In this document: one piece after another, positions 1 through 8,529 of the stretch
How the letters are laid out: every line of letters starts with the position of its first letter
Position numbering within the stretch: the first letter of the stretch is position 1
Assembly: GCA_963827085.1 (NCBI GenBank)
Contig: CAWGZY010000003.1
Span: 496,001-560,000 of the forward strand
From: JAGVPT01 sp963827085
GTDB taxonomy: Bacteria; Bacteroidota; Ignavibacteria; UBA10030; UBA8401
DNA length: 64,000 nt
Direction of reading: 5' to 3'
The notes under the pieces: model-generated
The model's input: only the letters and a program-made list of their open reading frames with translations
Database searches by the model: none
Told to the model about the DNA's origin: nothing
Position numbers and translations under genes: made by a program

Positions 1-2094
1 GGTATTAAATACCGGACAGATTTCCCGCATCGAAGTTTTCATTTTGCTGATCCATGCGCGGGGCAATCCGTCGGCACCGCGATTATAGAAGAGAGGAATC
101 AGTTCCTTCTCGAGAAGGTTGTAGAGCGCGTTCGACTCAACTTCATCCTGATAGTTCTCGTCGCCATACTCTTCTCCCTGCCCGATCGCCCAGCCGGTGT
201 TCACGTTGCAGGCCTCCACCCACCAGCCGTCAAGAACACTGAGATTGAGTGCCCCGTTCACCGCCGCTTTCATCCCGCTTGTTCCGCTTGCTTCGAGGGG
301 ACGGCGCGGTGTGTTCAGCCAAACATCGACTCCTTGAACAAGATAGCGGGCGACGACCATGTCGTAATCTTCAATGAACACCATGCGGCGCCGAACTTCG
401 GGCTGCCGCGCAAAGTGAATGATTTCCCTGATCAATTCTTTTCCAGGATTATCCATCGGATGAGCCTTCCCCGCAAAAATAATTTGCACGGGCCGGTCCC
501 TGTCCCCAAGAATACGAATCAATCGTTCTGCATCGCGGAGAAGCAGCGTGGCTCTTTTGTACGTCGCGTAGCGGCGGGCAAAACCGATTGTCAGAGCGTC
601 GGGGTTGAGCAGCTCCGATGCCTGTGCGACTTCATTGCGTAATGCTCCGCGAGACTCAAATTGAGATCGAAGACGCTGACGGGCAAAAGCAACAAGCCGC
701 TCTCGTCTCCGTTCGTGCGTCCGCCACAGTTCTTCGTCCGGAATCCGATGCACAAAGCTCCATAATTCGCTCTCGCTCACGTCGTCCTTCCATCGGGGAC
801 CGAGATAGCGCTCAAACAATCCCACCATATCGCGGCTGACCCACGATGGAACATGAACGCCGTTCGTTATGGAGCCGATCGGCGTATCTTGCGCCGGAAT
901 GCCGGGCCATACATTCTGCCACATCGCTCGCGAGACTTCACCATGGAGTTTGCTCACGCCATTGCTGTACGCAGACATCCGCAAAGCCAAAATCGTCATG
1001 CAAAAATCTTCCGCGTCGTTGTTGATATCTCTCCGGCCTAATCCGAGAAAATCTTTTCGCGAGATTCCGAGCGTTCCATAGAAATGTCCAAAATATTTGT
1101 CCATCAACACCGGAGTAAAATAGTCGTTTCCTGCGGGAACCGGAGTGTGCGTGGTAAAAACTGCACCCGCAGTCGCTGCTTCGCGGGCTTCCGCGAAAGA
1201 AATATTATTCTCGTTCATCAACTGACGGCATTGCTCGAGTGAGAGAAATGCCGAGTGTCCTTCGTTCATGTGGCAGACTGTCGGTTTCATACCCATTGCG
1301 CACAACGCCCTGTAGCCTCCGATGCCGAGCATAATTTCCTGTTTCATTCTCAATTCACGATCGCCGGCGTAGAGTTGATCCGTGATATCCTGGTCTTCCT
1401 GAGAGTTTACCGGGATGTTGGTATCCAGCAGAAAAACAGGAACCCGTCCTGCCTGCACTCGCCACACTTGAGCAAAGACGTTTCGCCCCGGATATTCAAC
1501 CGACACCATCACAGGTTTGTCTTCTTTGTCCCTTTCAATTTGGATGGGCTGTGTATAGAAATCATTTTCAGGATGGCGCTCCTGCTGCCAGCCATCCACG
1601 TTCAGATACTGGCTGAAGTAACCCTGTTGATAAAGCAAGCCGACACCGACAAGCGGAATACCCAGATCGCTTGCCGATTTGATATGGTCGCCGGAAAGAA
1701 TTCCCAAACCGCCCGAATAGTTCGGCAAACATTCTGTCAGTCCAAACTCTGCGGAAAAATATGCGATGGCCGGAGTGCTTTCCTTGCCGTGTTTTTTTTG
1801 AAACCAGGTTGAGCTGACGTCGAGATATTGTGCATACCGGTCCCACGCGCGATCAAGTTCGCCGAGAAACGCTTCGTCATGCGCTAATGAGTTAAGCCGC
1901 TGCTGCTTGATTGCTCCGAGCATCTGAACGGGATTGTGGTGAGATTCTTCCCACAAATCGGTGTCAAGACGCATGAATACTTCCAGAAGCTCATGGTCCC
2001 AAACCCAAACGAGATTGTACGCAAGCGCGTAGAGGCGTTGAAGAGGTTGAGGAAGGGACGGTGCAACAGAATAAGTGAAAATTGGACGAGTCAT
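1..2094 (-). CDS. glgP: Alpha-glucan (glycogen) phosphorylase, 3' end cut off by window edge
   Basis: Phosphorolysis of alpha-1,4-glucan to glucose 1-phosphate in the cytoplasm (GT35 family). 698 codons are visible from an ATG at 2092-2094; the C-terminus lies beyond the left edge. The protein opens MTRPIFTYSVAPSLP and continues into an N-terminal region typical of the bacterial/archaeal DUF3417-type phosphorylases. It then shows YFSAEFGLTECLPNYSGGLG (about residues 113-132) and, near residue 600, the pyridoxal-phosphate site EASGTSGMKAAVN, in which K609 would carry the cofactor; the usual Leu/Met before the final Asn is Val. The reading frame is open throughout. The next gene upstream (phosphatase) ends 50 bp away on the same strand, so co-transcription is possible but no functional link is obvious. 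Confident of family; exact substrate (glycogen or maltodextrin) is not decided by sequence. Confidence 0.93.
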   Translation of the reverse strand, partial: MTRPIFTYSVAPSLPQPLQRLYALAYNLVWVWDHELLEVFMRLDTDLWEESHHNPVQMLGAIKQQRLNSLAHDEAFLGELDRAWDRYAQYLDVSSTWFQKKHGKESTPAIAYFSAEFGLTECLPNYSGGLGILSGDHIKSASDLGIPLVGVGLLYQQGYFSQYLNVDGWQQERHPENDFYTQPIQIERDKEDKPVMVSVEYPGRNVFAQVWRVQAGRVPVFLLDTNIPVNSQEDQDITDQLYAGDRELRMKQEIMLGIGGYRALCAMGMKPTVCHMNEGHSAFLSLEQCRQLMNENNISFAEAREAATAGAVFTTHTPVPAGNDYFTPVLMDKYFGHFYGTLGISRKDFLGLGRRDINNDAEDFCMTILALRMSAYSNGVSKLHGEVSRAMWQNVWPGIPAQDTPIGSITNGVHVPSWVSRDMVGLFERYLGPRWKDDVSESELWSFVHRIPDEELWRTHERRRERLVAFARQRLRSQFESRGALRNEVAQASELLNPDALTIGFARRYATYKRATLLLRDAERLIRILGDRDRPVQIIFAGKAHPMDNPGKELIREIIHFARQPEVRRRMVFIEDYDMVVARYLVQGVDVWLNTPRRPLEASGTSGMKAAVNGALNLSVLDGWWVEACNVNTGWAIGQGEEYGDENYQDEVESNALYNLLEKELIPLFYNRGADGLPRAWISKMKTSMREICPVFNT

Positions 2095-2144
2095 AAATCC
2101 TCCATCGTCAGCATTGAAAGGAACAAAAAACCGCGGTATCGATG

Positions 2145-3758
2145 TTATTTAAATTCTTCCATCGGCACGCCGTCGACAGTACGGGGATAGTCTATGTTGA
2201 GGATATGAGCAAGTGTCGGAGCAATGTCGACTATATGAACTTCACGTTGGATATGAATTGCTTTCATCCCGGGGTACAAGAATATTATCGGCACATGGGC
2301 GTCATAACTGTATACCGAGCCATGAGTAGTCCCGGTAGAATGAGACTCCACCAGGCAATATTCACAGTACCGAATTTGAAAGTCTTCTCCGCGCGGCGGG
2401 TAGTAACTCCGTCTAAATTGCGCTAGGTATGGACGGCCGGGCGTCTGTGCATTAACCAATTCGCGACGGAAGTATATATCGGCGATGCCGTCGATGCGAC
2501 GCAGAGCTTCGCCGGCGCGTTGTTCGAGTTGGATGCTGTCTTTTCCGGCACGGGCAGCGGCAGCATAATTGAGAAATCCCCCCGTTTCAAAAATCGGGTC
2601 CGCGATCGTCCATTCTCTGCAAATTGCACGGTCGATCGAATCAATCTTTGGTTTGATTTGAGTCGGGTACAAAATGCGGCGTGCATCTTGATGTCTGAAT
2701 TGAACAAGAAATTCCGGAAGCGGCATCACTCCGTGATCCGCACTCAGCACCACCATGACGTTGGAATGACCGACTATTGAATCCACGTGCGAAAAAAATG
2801 AGCCAAGGGCACGGTCGAGCCGGAACAAATAGTCCATCATCTCATGGCTGTTCGGACCGAATGCGTGCCCGACATAGTCGCAGTCGGACAAACTTAAACA
2901 AAGAAGGTCGGTAACGCCGCGCTGCCCGAGTTTCTCCGCTTCAACGGCCTTTCGCGCAAAATCCAAAACAAGCATGTCACCGTACGGCGTCGTAAGAATT
3001 TGCTCGTTTTTTCTTGAGGACGAAAACTTGTGAGGAAACGATGAAGAAGAATCCCATTTCGCTTCGGCGTTGAATTCGTCGGGGCCCTCTTTTGTATAGA
3101 CCCTGTCCGGCAAGAGTTTTGTCCACGATGCCGGAACATTTTTTTCTATCCACCTTGAATCATTGAATTCGCGCGCCCATTCCGGCTCATGCCGAGTGTA
3201 GTACTCCGACGTTACCATGTGGCCGTTCTTCCGGCTGTACCAGAATGCGTAATCTGGATGTTTGCCCCCCATGAGAATTGCCGCCCGGTCTTTTCCCGAT
3301 GCTGCAATTACTTTCGACCCCGGCGATGAAGCCTTCAACCAATCGCCTATCCCCGTAACGAGAAGATTGTTCGGTGAAGAACCCCCTCCTTCGTCATCAA
3401 CAGGACCTGCTGCCGTATCCTCAACACAATAGACCGACTTTCGCGTAAGGGGATTTATCCATTCATTTTCAATCATACCGTTTTTCATGGGGTATGTGCC
3501 GGTGCTGAGTGTTGCGTGCCCGAGACATGTTACACTCGAAGCGTAGTTGAGATTCGCGTTCGAGAAAAACACGCCATCGGTATAGAGCTGTTTGAGCCCG
3601 CCCGTGAAATATGGAGCAAAACGGTCAAAGTAATCCTCACGCATCTGGTCGACTGAAATAAAAATGATCAACCGCGGCGGCTCGCCGGCAGACACTTGAC
3701 ATTTCGCAATGGCCAGAAACATCCCCATCAACAGAATTCGTGCGCGCAGGCTTTTCAT
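2145..3758 (-). CDS. Secreted PafA-like alkaline phosphatase / type I phosphodiesterase family protein
   Basis: Alkaline-phosphatase-superfamily hydrolase, probably a periplasmic phosphomonoesterase related to Elizabethkingia PafA. I start it at ATG 3758 rather than the longer frame start at 3800, because this gives a normal signal peptide (MKSLRARILLMGMFLAIAKC...) and a 537-residue protein close to PafA length. Two-zinc-site residues are visible: D37 in FISVDQM, the nucleophile T77 in SSVTCLGHATLSTGTYP, the pair SLSDCDYVGHAFGP, the metal motif SADHGVMPLPEF, and a late THGS histidine. It is divergently arranged from a secreted 5'-nucleotidase, which suggests a shared role in scavenging phosphate from organic phosphate. 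Some relatives are phosphodiesterases, so the mono/diester choice is inference. Confidence 0.85.
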   Translation of the reverse strand: MKSLRARILLMGMFLAIAKCQVSAGEPPRLIIFISVDQMREDYFDRFAPYFTGGLKQLYTDGVFFSNANLNYASSVTCLGHATLSTGTYPMKNGMIENEWINPLTRKSVYCVEDTAAGPVDDEGGGSSPNNLLVTGIGDWLKASSPGSKVIAASGKDRAAILMGGKHPDYAFWYSRKNGHMVTSEYYTRHEPEWAREFNDSRWIEKNVPASWTKLLPDRVYTKEGPDEFNAEAKWDSSSSFPHKFSSSRKNEQILTTPYGDMLVLDFARKAVEAEKLGQRGVTDLLCLSLSDCDYVGHAFGPNSHEMMDYLFRLDRALGSFFSHVDSIVGHSNVMVVLSADHGVMPLPEFLVQFRHQDARRILYPTQIKPKIDSIDRAICREWTIADPIFETGGFLNYAAAARAGKDSIQLEQRAGEALRRIDGIADIYFRRELVNAQTPGRPYLAQFRRSYYPPRGEDFQIRYCEYCLVESHSTGTTHGSVYSYDAHVPIIFLYPGMKAIHIQREVHIVDIAPTLAHILNIDYPRTVDGVPMEEFK

Positions 3759-3937
3759 ACTGGATATTGTTCTCTCGGTATAATCTAAATCACAAGACAT
3801 TCAATGGTGGTGCAAGATACGACAAAGTTAGAAAGATAGAAAGGGCTATTCCAAAAAGCCATTTTATTTTGTATCTTCAAACAATAATAGTTAACAATTC
3901 CTTAACCAATCATGAATGCCTTATGCGCTCGCACACG
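3759..3937. promoter_or_regulatory. Divergent intergenic region, phosphatase / 5'-nucleotidase
   Basis: AT-rich 179-bp spacer that must hold promoters for both divergent genes. I see no exact TAnnTTTG element; TATCTTCA on the plus strand and TATCTTGC on the minus strand are one- to two-base misses. Confidence 0.35.
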
Positions 3938-5431
3938 ATGAAAGCATTTTCTCTTGCCGGCTGTCTCTGGCTACTGTTCGTTTTCCCGTTAGCCTCTCAG
4001 CCGAAATTAATTACGATCCTTCATACCAACGATATTCATGCTAATTTTATCCCTCATGAGGCAACGTGGATAAGGGAAACTCCGAGGCCGATGGTAGGAG
4101 GAATCAACGAACTCTCGTTTGCGCTCGACAGCATCCGAAAAATAAACAATGCGACATTGTACCTCGACGCCGGAGACGTCATGACGGGTAATCCGATTAC
4201 CGAGTACGCGTACAAAGGCGCGCTTGGCGGGGCGCTTTTCGAAATGATGAACATGATCGGCTGTGAAGCGTGGTGTATTGGGAACCATGATTTCGACCTT
4301 GGCCAGCAGAATCTGCAGCAGCTTACGACAATTGCAAAATTTCCGACTGTCTCGGCAAATATCGTGAACGACAAAGGCGAATACCCGGTGAACAATAAAC
4401 CGTACGTCATCATCGAGAAAAATGGATTGAAGATCGGAATCATTGGCGTCATGTCGCAGGGCTTGTACGGATTGGTAAATCAAACAATGCTTGTCGGAAT
4501 CAAGGTCCTTTCACCGATTGCTACCACTCAAAAATTTGTCGACGAGCTGCAGCCCAGGACGGATTTGATTATAGCATTGACCCATGAAGGCATCGACGAC
4601 GATTCAGTGCTCGCGATGAATGTCCACGGTCTAAACATTATTGTCGGCGGACATTCACACACACGATTACAAAAGCCGAAATACATCAACGGCGTGATCA
4701 TCGTTCAAGCCGGTTCTTACTGCGAAAACCTTGGCGTGCTCAATGTGACTGTTGAAAATAAAAAAGTAACGCAGTATAACGGCCAGCTTATTCAATTATG
4801 GTATAACAGCGCCCGGCCAAAGACGGAATTATCAGCGTTCATCGACTCTGTTCAGCATGGTATTGAAAAAGACTACAGCCAGATGGTCGGCACGCTGAAG
4901 GGAGACTGGATGCGCAGCGACAACGAGGAATCCGCTATCGGCGATTTCCTTGCGGACGCGCAGCGAGAAGCCGCTCACGGCGATATCGGCTTTATGAACA
5001 ATGCCGGCATCAGGAAGAACCTTTCGGCTGGACCGATAACGAAACGCGATATCTTTGAAATTCTCCCGTTTAGAAATATCCTCACGACATTCCAGCTGAG
5101 CGGATCTGAAGTCAAAACGATCGTCCTTAATTACATTGAAAAACATCTGAAGATCCAGACGTCGGGCATCCAATGCGAATGGAAACGCTCTGCAGACGGC
5201 AAAGTGGAAATCGTAAAGCTTGAGATCAACGGTAAACCGTTCGATGAAAACGCGACATACATTGGAGCGGCGAGCGACTACTTCGTTGGCGAGGCAAGAC
5301 ACTACCTCGGCATCGAAATCCTTCACCCCGTATACCTCCAGCAGACAGTCTTCGAGACGATAGAAAAGAAAGTACGAGATGAAAAAGAAGTCGATTCAAA
5401 AGTTGAGAATCGATTCAAAGAAGATAAGTAG
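3938..5431 (+). CDS. Secreted 5'-nucleotidase / UshA-type metallophosphatase
   Basis: Hydrolyses nucleoside 5'-phosphates (or related phosphoesters) outside the cytoplasm. The start at ATG 3938 gives a short signal peptide, MKAFSLAGCLWLLFVFPLAS, and 497 residues; an in-frame ATG at 3923 would add five residues, and neither has a strong ribosome site. The N-terminal metallophosphatase domain shows the five-block pattern: ILHTNDIHANF (D32, H34), YLDAGDVMTGNP, IGNHDFDLG, ALTHEGID and GGHSHTRL. The C-terminal 5_nucleotid_C domain follows, with AIGDFLADAQREA and MNNAGIRKNLSAGPIT. It faces a secreted phosphatase. It ends before an inverted repeat with a weak terminator. Substrate range cannot be read from sequence. 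Confidence 0.88.
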   Translation: MKAFSLAGCLWLLFVFPLASQPKLITILHTNDIHANFIPHEATWIRETPRPMVGGINELSFALDSIRKINNATLYLDAGDVMTGNPITEYAYKGALGGALFEMMNMIGCEAWCIGNHDFDLGQQNLQQLTTIAKFPTVSANIVNDKGEYPVNNKPYVIIEKNGLKIGIIGVMSQGLYGLVNQTMLVGIKVLSPIATTQKFVDELQPRTDLIIALTHEGIDDDSVLAMNVHGLNIIVGGHSHTRLQKPKYINGVIIVQAGSYCENLGVLNVTVENKKVTQYNGQLIQLWYNSARPKTELSAFIDSVQHGIEKDYSQMVGTLKGDWMRSDNEESAIGDFLADAQREAAHGDIGFMNNAGIRKNLSAGPITKRDIFEILPFRNILTTFQLSGSEVKTIVLNYIEKHLKIQTSGIQCEWKRSADGKVEIVKLEINGKPFDENATYIGAASDYFVGEARHYLGIEILHPVYLQQTVFETIEKKVRDEKEVDSKVENRFKEDK

Positions 5432-5456
5432 CTGGTGGAACGCAAAACAGTGAATG

Positions 5457-5566
5457 ATCCACCAAGTTCACGAAGGGCACGAAGAGTGCTTATCTTTGCT
5501 GGATGAAAGTATTGCATCTTAGAAAGCGAAAATAGCCCTTCGCGTTTTTTTGTGTTCTTAGTGGAT
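5457..5566. repeat. CACGAAG-type inverted-repeat element, copy 1
   Basis: A 110-bp element whose ends are imperfect inverted repeats. The left arm runs ATCCACCAAGTTCACGAAGG...; the right arm, read on the minus strand, runs ATCCACTAAGAACACAAAAA and ends in the same CGAAGGGC (8-bp perfect inverted match, 5471-5478 and 5535-5542). The same arm design recurs at 8391-8503 and 36956-37431. Confidence 0.7.
5526..5551 (+). terminator. Weak rho-independent terminator after the 5'-nucleotidase
   Basis: GCGAA (5526-5530) can pair with TTCGC (5539-5543) and is followed by a seven-T run. The stem is only 5 bp and lies inside the inverted-repeat element, so its role is uncertain. Confidence 0.35.
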
Positions 5567-5616
5567 ACTTCATCAATGCGTACTGTAAACAACTAAATCA
5601 TGCATAAGGCAACTCC

Positions 5617-6330
5617 ATGAACGGCGCAAACTTTCCGATCCTCATTATCACCGGGCGGCCGGCTGCGGGAAAATCGGAGGTGATCGATTTTCTCAAAAAG
5701 GCAAACGCAAAAGAACGGCTGGAGCGGTTCCATATCGCTGATTTCGAAGAACTCGATGATTTTTTATACGTCTGGGAATCGTTTGAGATCGATGATATTC
5801 TGAGCAGGAACGGCAAGCCGCGTGTCTGGTCGGACGAAAAATATTGGTTCAAGGATCACTTCACCTGGAATCTGTACATCGAACGCATCGGACTCGAATA
5901 CCGGAAAAAACTGGCGCGAAACCCGAAATATCACGATACGATGACGACGCTGGTAGAATTTGCGCGCGGCGGCGATAACGGCATTTACGAAGCGTTGACA
6001 TACATGCACGAAGAAATTCTGAAACGTGCTGCATTAATATACATCCGCGTTTCGTACGAAGAGTCCGTGCGCAAAAACCGGCGCAGGGCACGGAAGGGCC
6101 AGGAGGATTCGATTCTCTACCATTCTCTTCCCGATGAAAAGATGGAATTCTACTACACGAGAAACGACTGGGAAGAACTCGAAAGGAAGGATCCGAACTA
6201 CATCGAGGTCAAAGGGTTCAAAATCCCTTACGCGGTTTTTGAAAATGAGCCGGAAAAAACAGTCGATCCAACGCTCATCGGGAAAGAATTGGAGAGGGTA
6301 ACGACGAAATTGTGGAAAATGAGAAAATGA
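5617..6330 (+). CDS. P-loop NTPase, probable kinase-like protein of unknown role
   Basis: A 237-residue cytoplasmic protein. A Walker A loop is clear at residues 13-20 (GRPAAGKS), immediately after a hydrophobic beta strand (PILIIT). The rest has the feel of a small nucleotide-dependent kinase: an acidic segment (DFEELDDF), a basic RKNRRRARKGQ region resembling a lid, and a C-terminal helix. I do not recognise a named family, and no lid or substrate motif identifies the acceptor. It stands alone on the plus strand, 185 bp after the nucleotidase, with a weak ribosome site (AAGGCAACT) before its ATG. The following spacer carries a REP-like hairpin beside the RAYT gene. Confidence 0.75.
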   Translation: MNGANFPILIITGRPAAGKSEVIDFLKKANAKERLERFHIADFEELDDFLYVWESFEIDDILSRNGKPRVWSDEKYWFKDHFTWNLYIERIGLEYRKKLARNPKYHDTMTTLVEFARGGDNGIYEALTYMHEEILKRAALIYIRVSYEESVRKNRRRARKGQEDSILYHSLPDEKMEFYYTRNDWEELERKDPNYIEVKGFKIPYAVFENEPEKTVDPTLIGKELERVTTKLWKMRK

Positions 6331-6339
6331 ACCCGTAGA

Positions 6340-6366
6340 ACCGTCACCTTGAAGGCAACGGTCATC
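6340..6366. repeat. REP-like imperfect palindrome, 3' side of the RAYT gene
   Basis: ACCGTCACCTT, a G, then AAGGCAACGGT forms an 11-bp stem with two mismatched positions. It is preceded two bases earlier by GTAG, the tetranucleotide typical of REP sequences. It matches the core of the perfect palindrome at 7001-7033. Confidence 0.65.
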
Positions 6367-6945
6367 TTTCATTGAACAAAACCGTTTTGATTTTCCACTT
6401 ATCGTGGGGTACATAATCTTCAACAAATCTCCTATAATTTCTCAAACCTCCAAGCTGCCGTAAAACTGACTGCAGTGCGATGATAGGTTCATGCCGTAAA
6501 CCGTAATATGTCTGACAGCTACTACGCTCCCACTCTTCCGGTAAACCGACCAAGCAGGCTCGAACGGGATTTAGATGGATATAACGGGACAGATGAAGCA
6601 AGTACAAATCACTATTGATATGCTTCATCTTATATTTACTTTCAAACAAATGCCCGCTTCGAGAGCGTTCCTTGTTGATTGCCTTCGCATAACCATCACA
6701 CACACACTTCTCACGAAACTTGAAATCCCGAAAGGTTCAAGTTGACGGATAATCAAGTGAAAATGGTTCGGCATCAGGCAATATGTGATAATTTCTATTG
6801 AAGAAGGATTGTTTGCTTTCAACATTCGCTGCCGAAAATAGCGAAAATTACGTTCATTAAAAAAAATGTGACTCCTGTTGACGCCACGATTATACACATG
6901 GAAAAATTCATCCGTCGATTGCAGATCCTTTGTTTTCGTTGACAT
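6362..6945 (-). pseudogene. REP-associated tyrosine transposase (Y1_Tnp/RAYT), frameshifted
   Basis: IS200-like HUH transposase of the RAYT type, which acts on single-stranded REP sequences. The N-terminal part starts at ATG 6945 behind a strong GGGGGAGAT ribosome site. It contains MPNHFHLIIR (the HxH metal site, residues 61-63). The C-terminal part, in another frame, contains GHLFESKYK and SRYIHLNPVRACL, whose Tyr is the expected catalytic residue. The two parts join at a (GT)5 run near 6698-6708. Removing one GT unit gives a continuous ...FVRSVCDGYAKAINK... protein of about 193 residues, a normal length. REP-like palindromes lie at both ends. Either replication slippage has broken the gene or the run was miscounted in assembly. 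Confidence 0.85.
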
Positions 6946-7000
6946 AGATATCTCCCCCGAGTTAATTTAAAGTGATTGTCGTTTTCACGGCGTGATCTCC

Positions 7001-7033
7001 AGATGACCGTCACCTTGAAGGTGACGGTCATCT
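7001..7033. repeat. Perfect 33-bp REP-like palindrome, 5' side of the RAYT gene
   Basis: The 16-base arm AGATGACCGTCACCTT (7001-7016) is followed by G and then its exact reverse complement (7018-7033). Folding would leave a very tight loop, so a few central pairs probably open. Its core is the same as the imperfect copy at 6340-6366. Confidence 0.8.
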
Positions 7034-7073
7034 AGGTTTTCGTCTATGAAGAAATGGAAATGGTCAAGGGAGG

Positions 7074-8180
7074 CTAAAAAGCTTCTGTAACAGTGAAGTA
7101 CACTCCGGAAGAATTGCTGCCAAAACCCACGTCGAGACGGAGCGCAATGTGCTCCTCACGATTCAAAAGAAAACGAATACCGGCTCCGCCTGCAAATTTG
7201 AATTCATTGAGACTCCACAGAGACATTTTGCCGGCCACTTGTGCAACACCGGCGAATGGGACGATTCCAAACCGCCACCACACTGGAATTCTGTATTCAA
7301 CCTGACCGCCAATCTCGGTTTTATCCCGGTACTGCCCGTCAAAATAGCCGCGAAGAAAATCCTGTCCCCCAAAATGAGCTAAGTCTTGAAACGGCGCGGT
7401 ACCATCAATGATTTGCGCCGTCGCCTCTATTGCAAGAATCTGTGACGGTACCATTTCAAAAAAATTACGCAGGTCGACTTCGACATCCTTATAGGTGAAA
7501 TCGCTCCCCAACGACCTGCCGTTAGCAATTGTGGTAACCTGAAAAAAACTCCCTGATTGTGCGGCAAACGTATTGTCGCGCGAATCCCAGTTTGCTACGA
7601 TGCCGACCCCCGCGACATTCCCGCCGCTGCTCCCGGGAATCGCACCGGACTCAAGAAGTCCTCCCGGTTTGGTCTCGATAATCGACGCAGACTCGAATTG
7701 TATCATGGGGGCAAGATTAAATCTCGAATACACCTTGCGGTAGAGAACGACTTTTCCGAACAGCGACTTCGATATGTAGCTCTCCTGCGCACTGGACGGC
7801 ACGTTATTGCCGATCCCGTAAAAGCTGTTCGGAAATTTTTTATACCAGGTGTCAGCTAATAATCGGTATATGCCGTCATCAAAATAGAAATCACCGTTAA
7901 ATTCGACAATAACTTGTTTTTTCTCTGTGTAAATTGCGTCTCCGGTGATGTCGGATGCTCTCCCCTCCCGGAAAGCGGTATCACGATAAAGATAGAGTGC
8001 AGCGGCCCCGCCGGCGAAGCCGGTCTCGGGAGTGTAAAAGAAAATCGGTAAAGGATAGACCCCCGTCTGCTGTATGTTGAGAGAATCGTCTTCATACAGC
8101 TGCGCGAACGATGGATACGTAAATAGTACATCGAGGACAATTGATAAAATAATCAATGATCCGCGGGTTCTCGCTTTCAT
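7074..8180 (-). CDS. Outer-membrane beta-barrel, D15/BamA-superfamily, without POTRA domains
   Basis: A 368-residue exported barrel protein. A signal peptide (MKARTRGSLIILSIVLDVLF..., predicted cleavage near SFA-Q27) precedes a region rich in alternating aromatic/hydrophobic strands. The loop motif GGQDFLRGYFDG (residues 271-282) is the V/LRGF/Y-type signature of the BamA/TamA barrel, and the chain ends in an aromatic (TVTEAF) as outer-membrane barrels do. There is no room for POTRA repeats, so this is the short 'surface antigen' form seen widely in Bacteroidota, whose cargo is unknown. It is transcribed toward the RAYT gene; upstream is a 349-bp spacer, so it probably has its own promoter. 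Confidence 0.82.
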   Translation of the reverse strand: MKARTRGSLIILSIVLDVLFTYPSFAQLYEDDSLNIQQTGVYPLPIFFYTPETGFAGGAAALYLYRDTAFREGRASDITGDAIYTEKKQVIVEFNGDFYFDDGIYRLLADTWYKKFPNSFYGIGNNVPSSAQESYISKSLFGKVVLYRKVYSRFNLAPMIQFESASIIETKPGGLLESGAIPGSSGGNVAGVGIVANWDSRDNTFAAQSGSFFQVTTIANGRSLGSDFTYKDVEVDLRNFFEMVPSQILAIEATAQIIDGTAPFQDLAHFGGQDFLRGYFDGQYRDKTEIGGQVEYRIPVWWRFGIVPFAGVAQVAGKMSLWSLNEFKFAGGAGIRFLLNREEHIALRLDVGFGSNSSGVYFTVTEAF

Positions 8181-8529
8181 AGTTCAGGATGTGAAGGTTT
8201 TGAATTCAAGATGATGTCCGGCATTTCGCGAAAACTGCCGCGCTCGCGTTTTGTTCCAAGTGACACTACACTTTTTTGTTGGATGTATTGCGTGGTGAGA
8301 TACTTTCCAGGCAGACTCTGTCAGAAGTGTCCGGCTTAATGCCACACGCCTCCCGCCATTAGCAGGATGATGAAAAGGTCCATACAACTTGCCACTCACG
8401 AAGTTCGCGAAGCGATCCCGTTGGGAGATGCCGTTGGCAGAAGACGCAACGTCACACCAAGAAAGTATGCTGAAAAACTATCGCGCCTTCGTGACTTAGT
8501 GGCTCATAAAAGTGTTTTTCAGCAACCTG
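8181..8529. other. 349-bp gene-free stretch with an inverted-repeat element
   Basis: No coding frame here has a plausible protein. The right half is the inverted-repeat element at 8391-8503. The left half contains GATGTCCGGCA near 8214 and AAGTGTCCGGC near 8334, which faintly resemble the arms of the elements at 41129 and 49736; I regard them as decayed or chance. Confidence 0.5.
8391..8503. repeat. CACGAAG-type inverted-repeat element, copy 2
   Basis: A 113-bp element. The left arm starts GCCACTCACGAAGTTCGCGA; the right arm, on the minus strand, starts GCCACTAAGTCACGAAGGCG. Both inner ends finish in GCGAT. It lies just downstream of the transporter gene stop, as copy 1 lies just downstream of the nucleotidase. 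Confidence 0.65.

Noticed and set aside
8213..8345. Possible third copy of the AGATGTCGGACAC element
   Set aside because: Only GATGTCCGGCA and AAGTGTCCGGC fragments match, with wrong spacing; too weak to claim.
8184..8399. 71-codon frame upstream of the D15-like gene
   Set aside because: No recognisable motif or ribosome site, and it runs through decayed repeat sequence.
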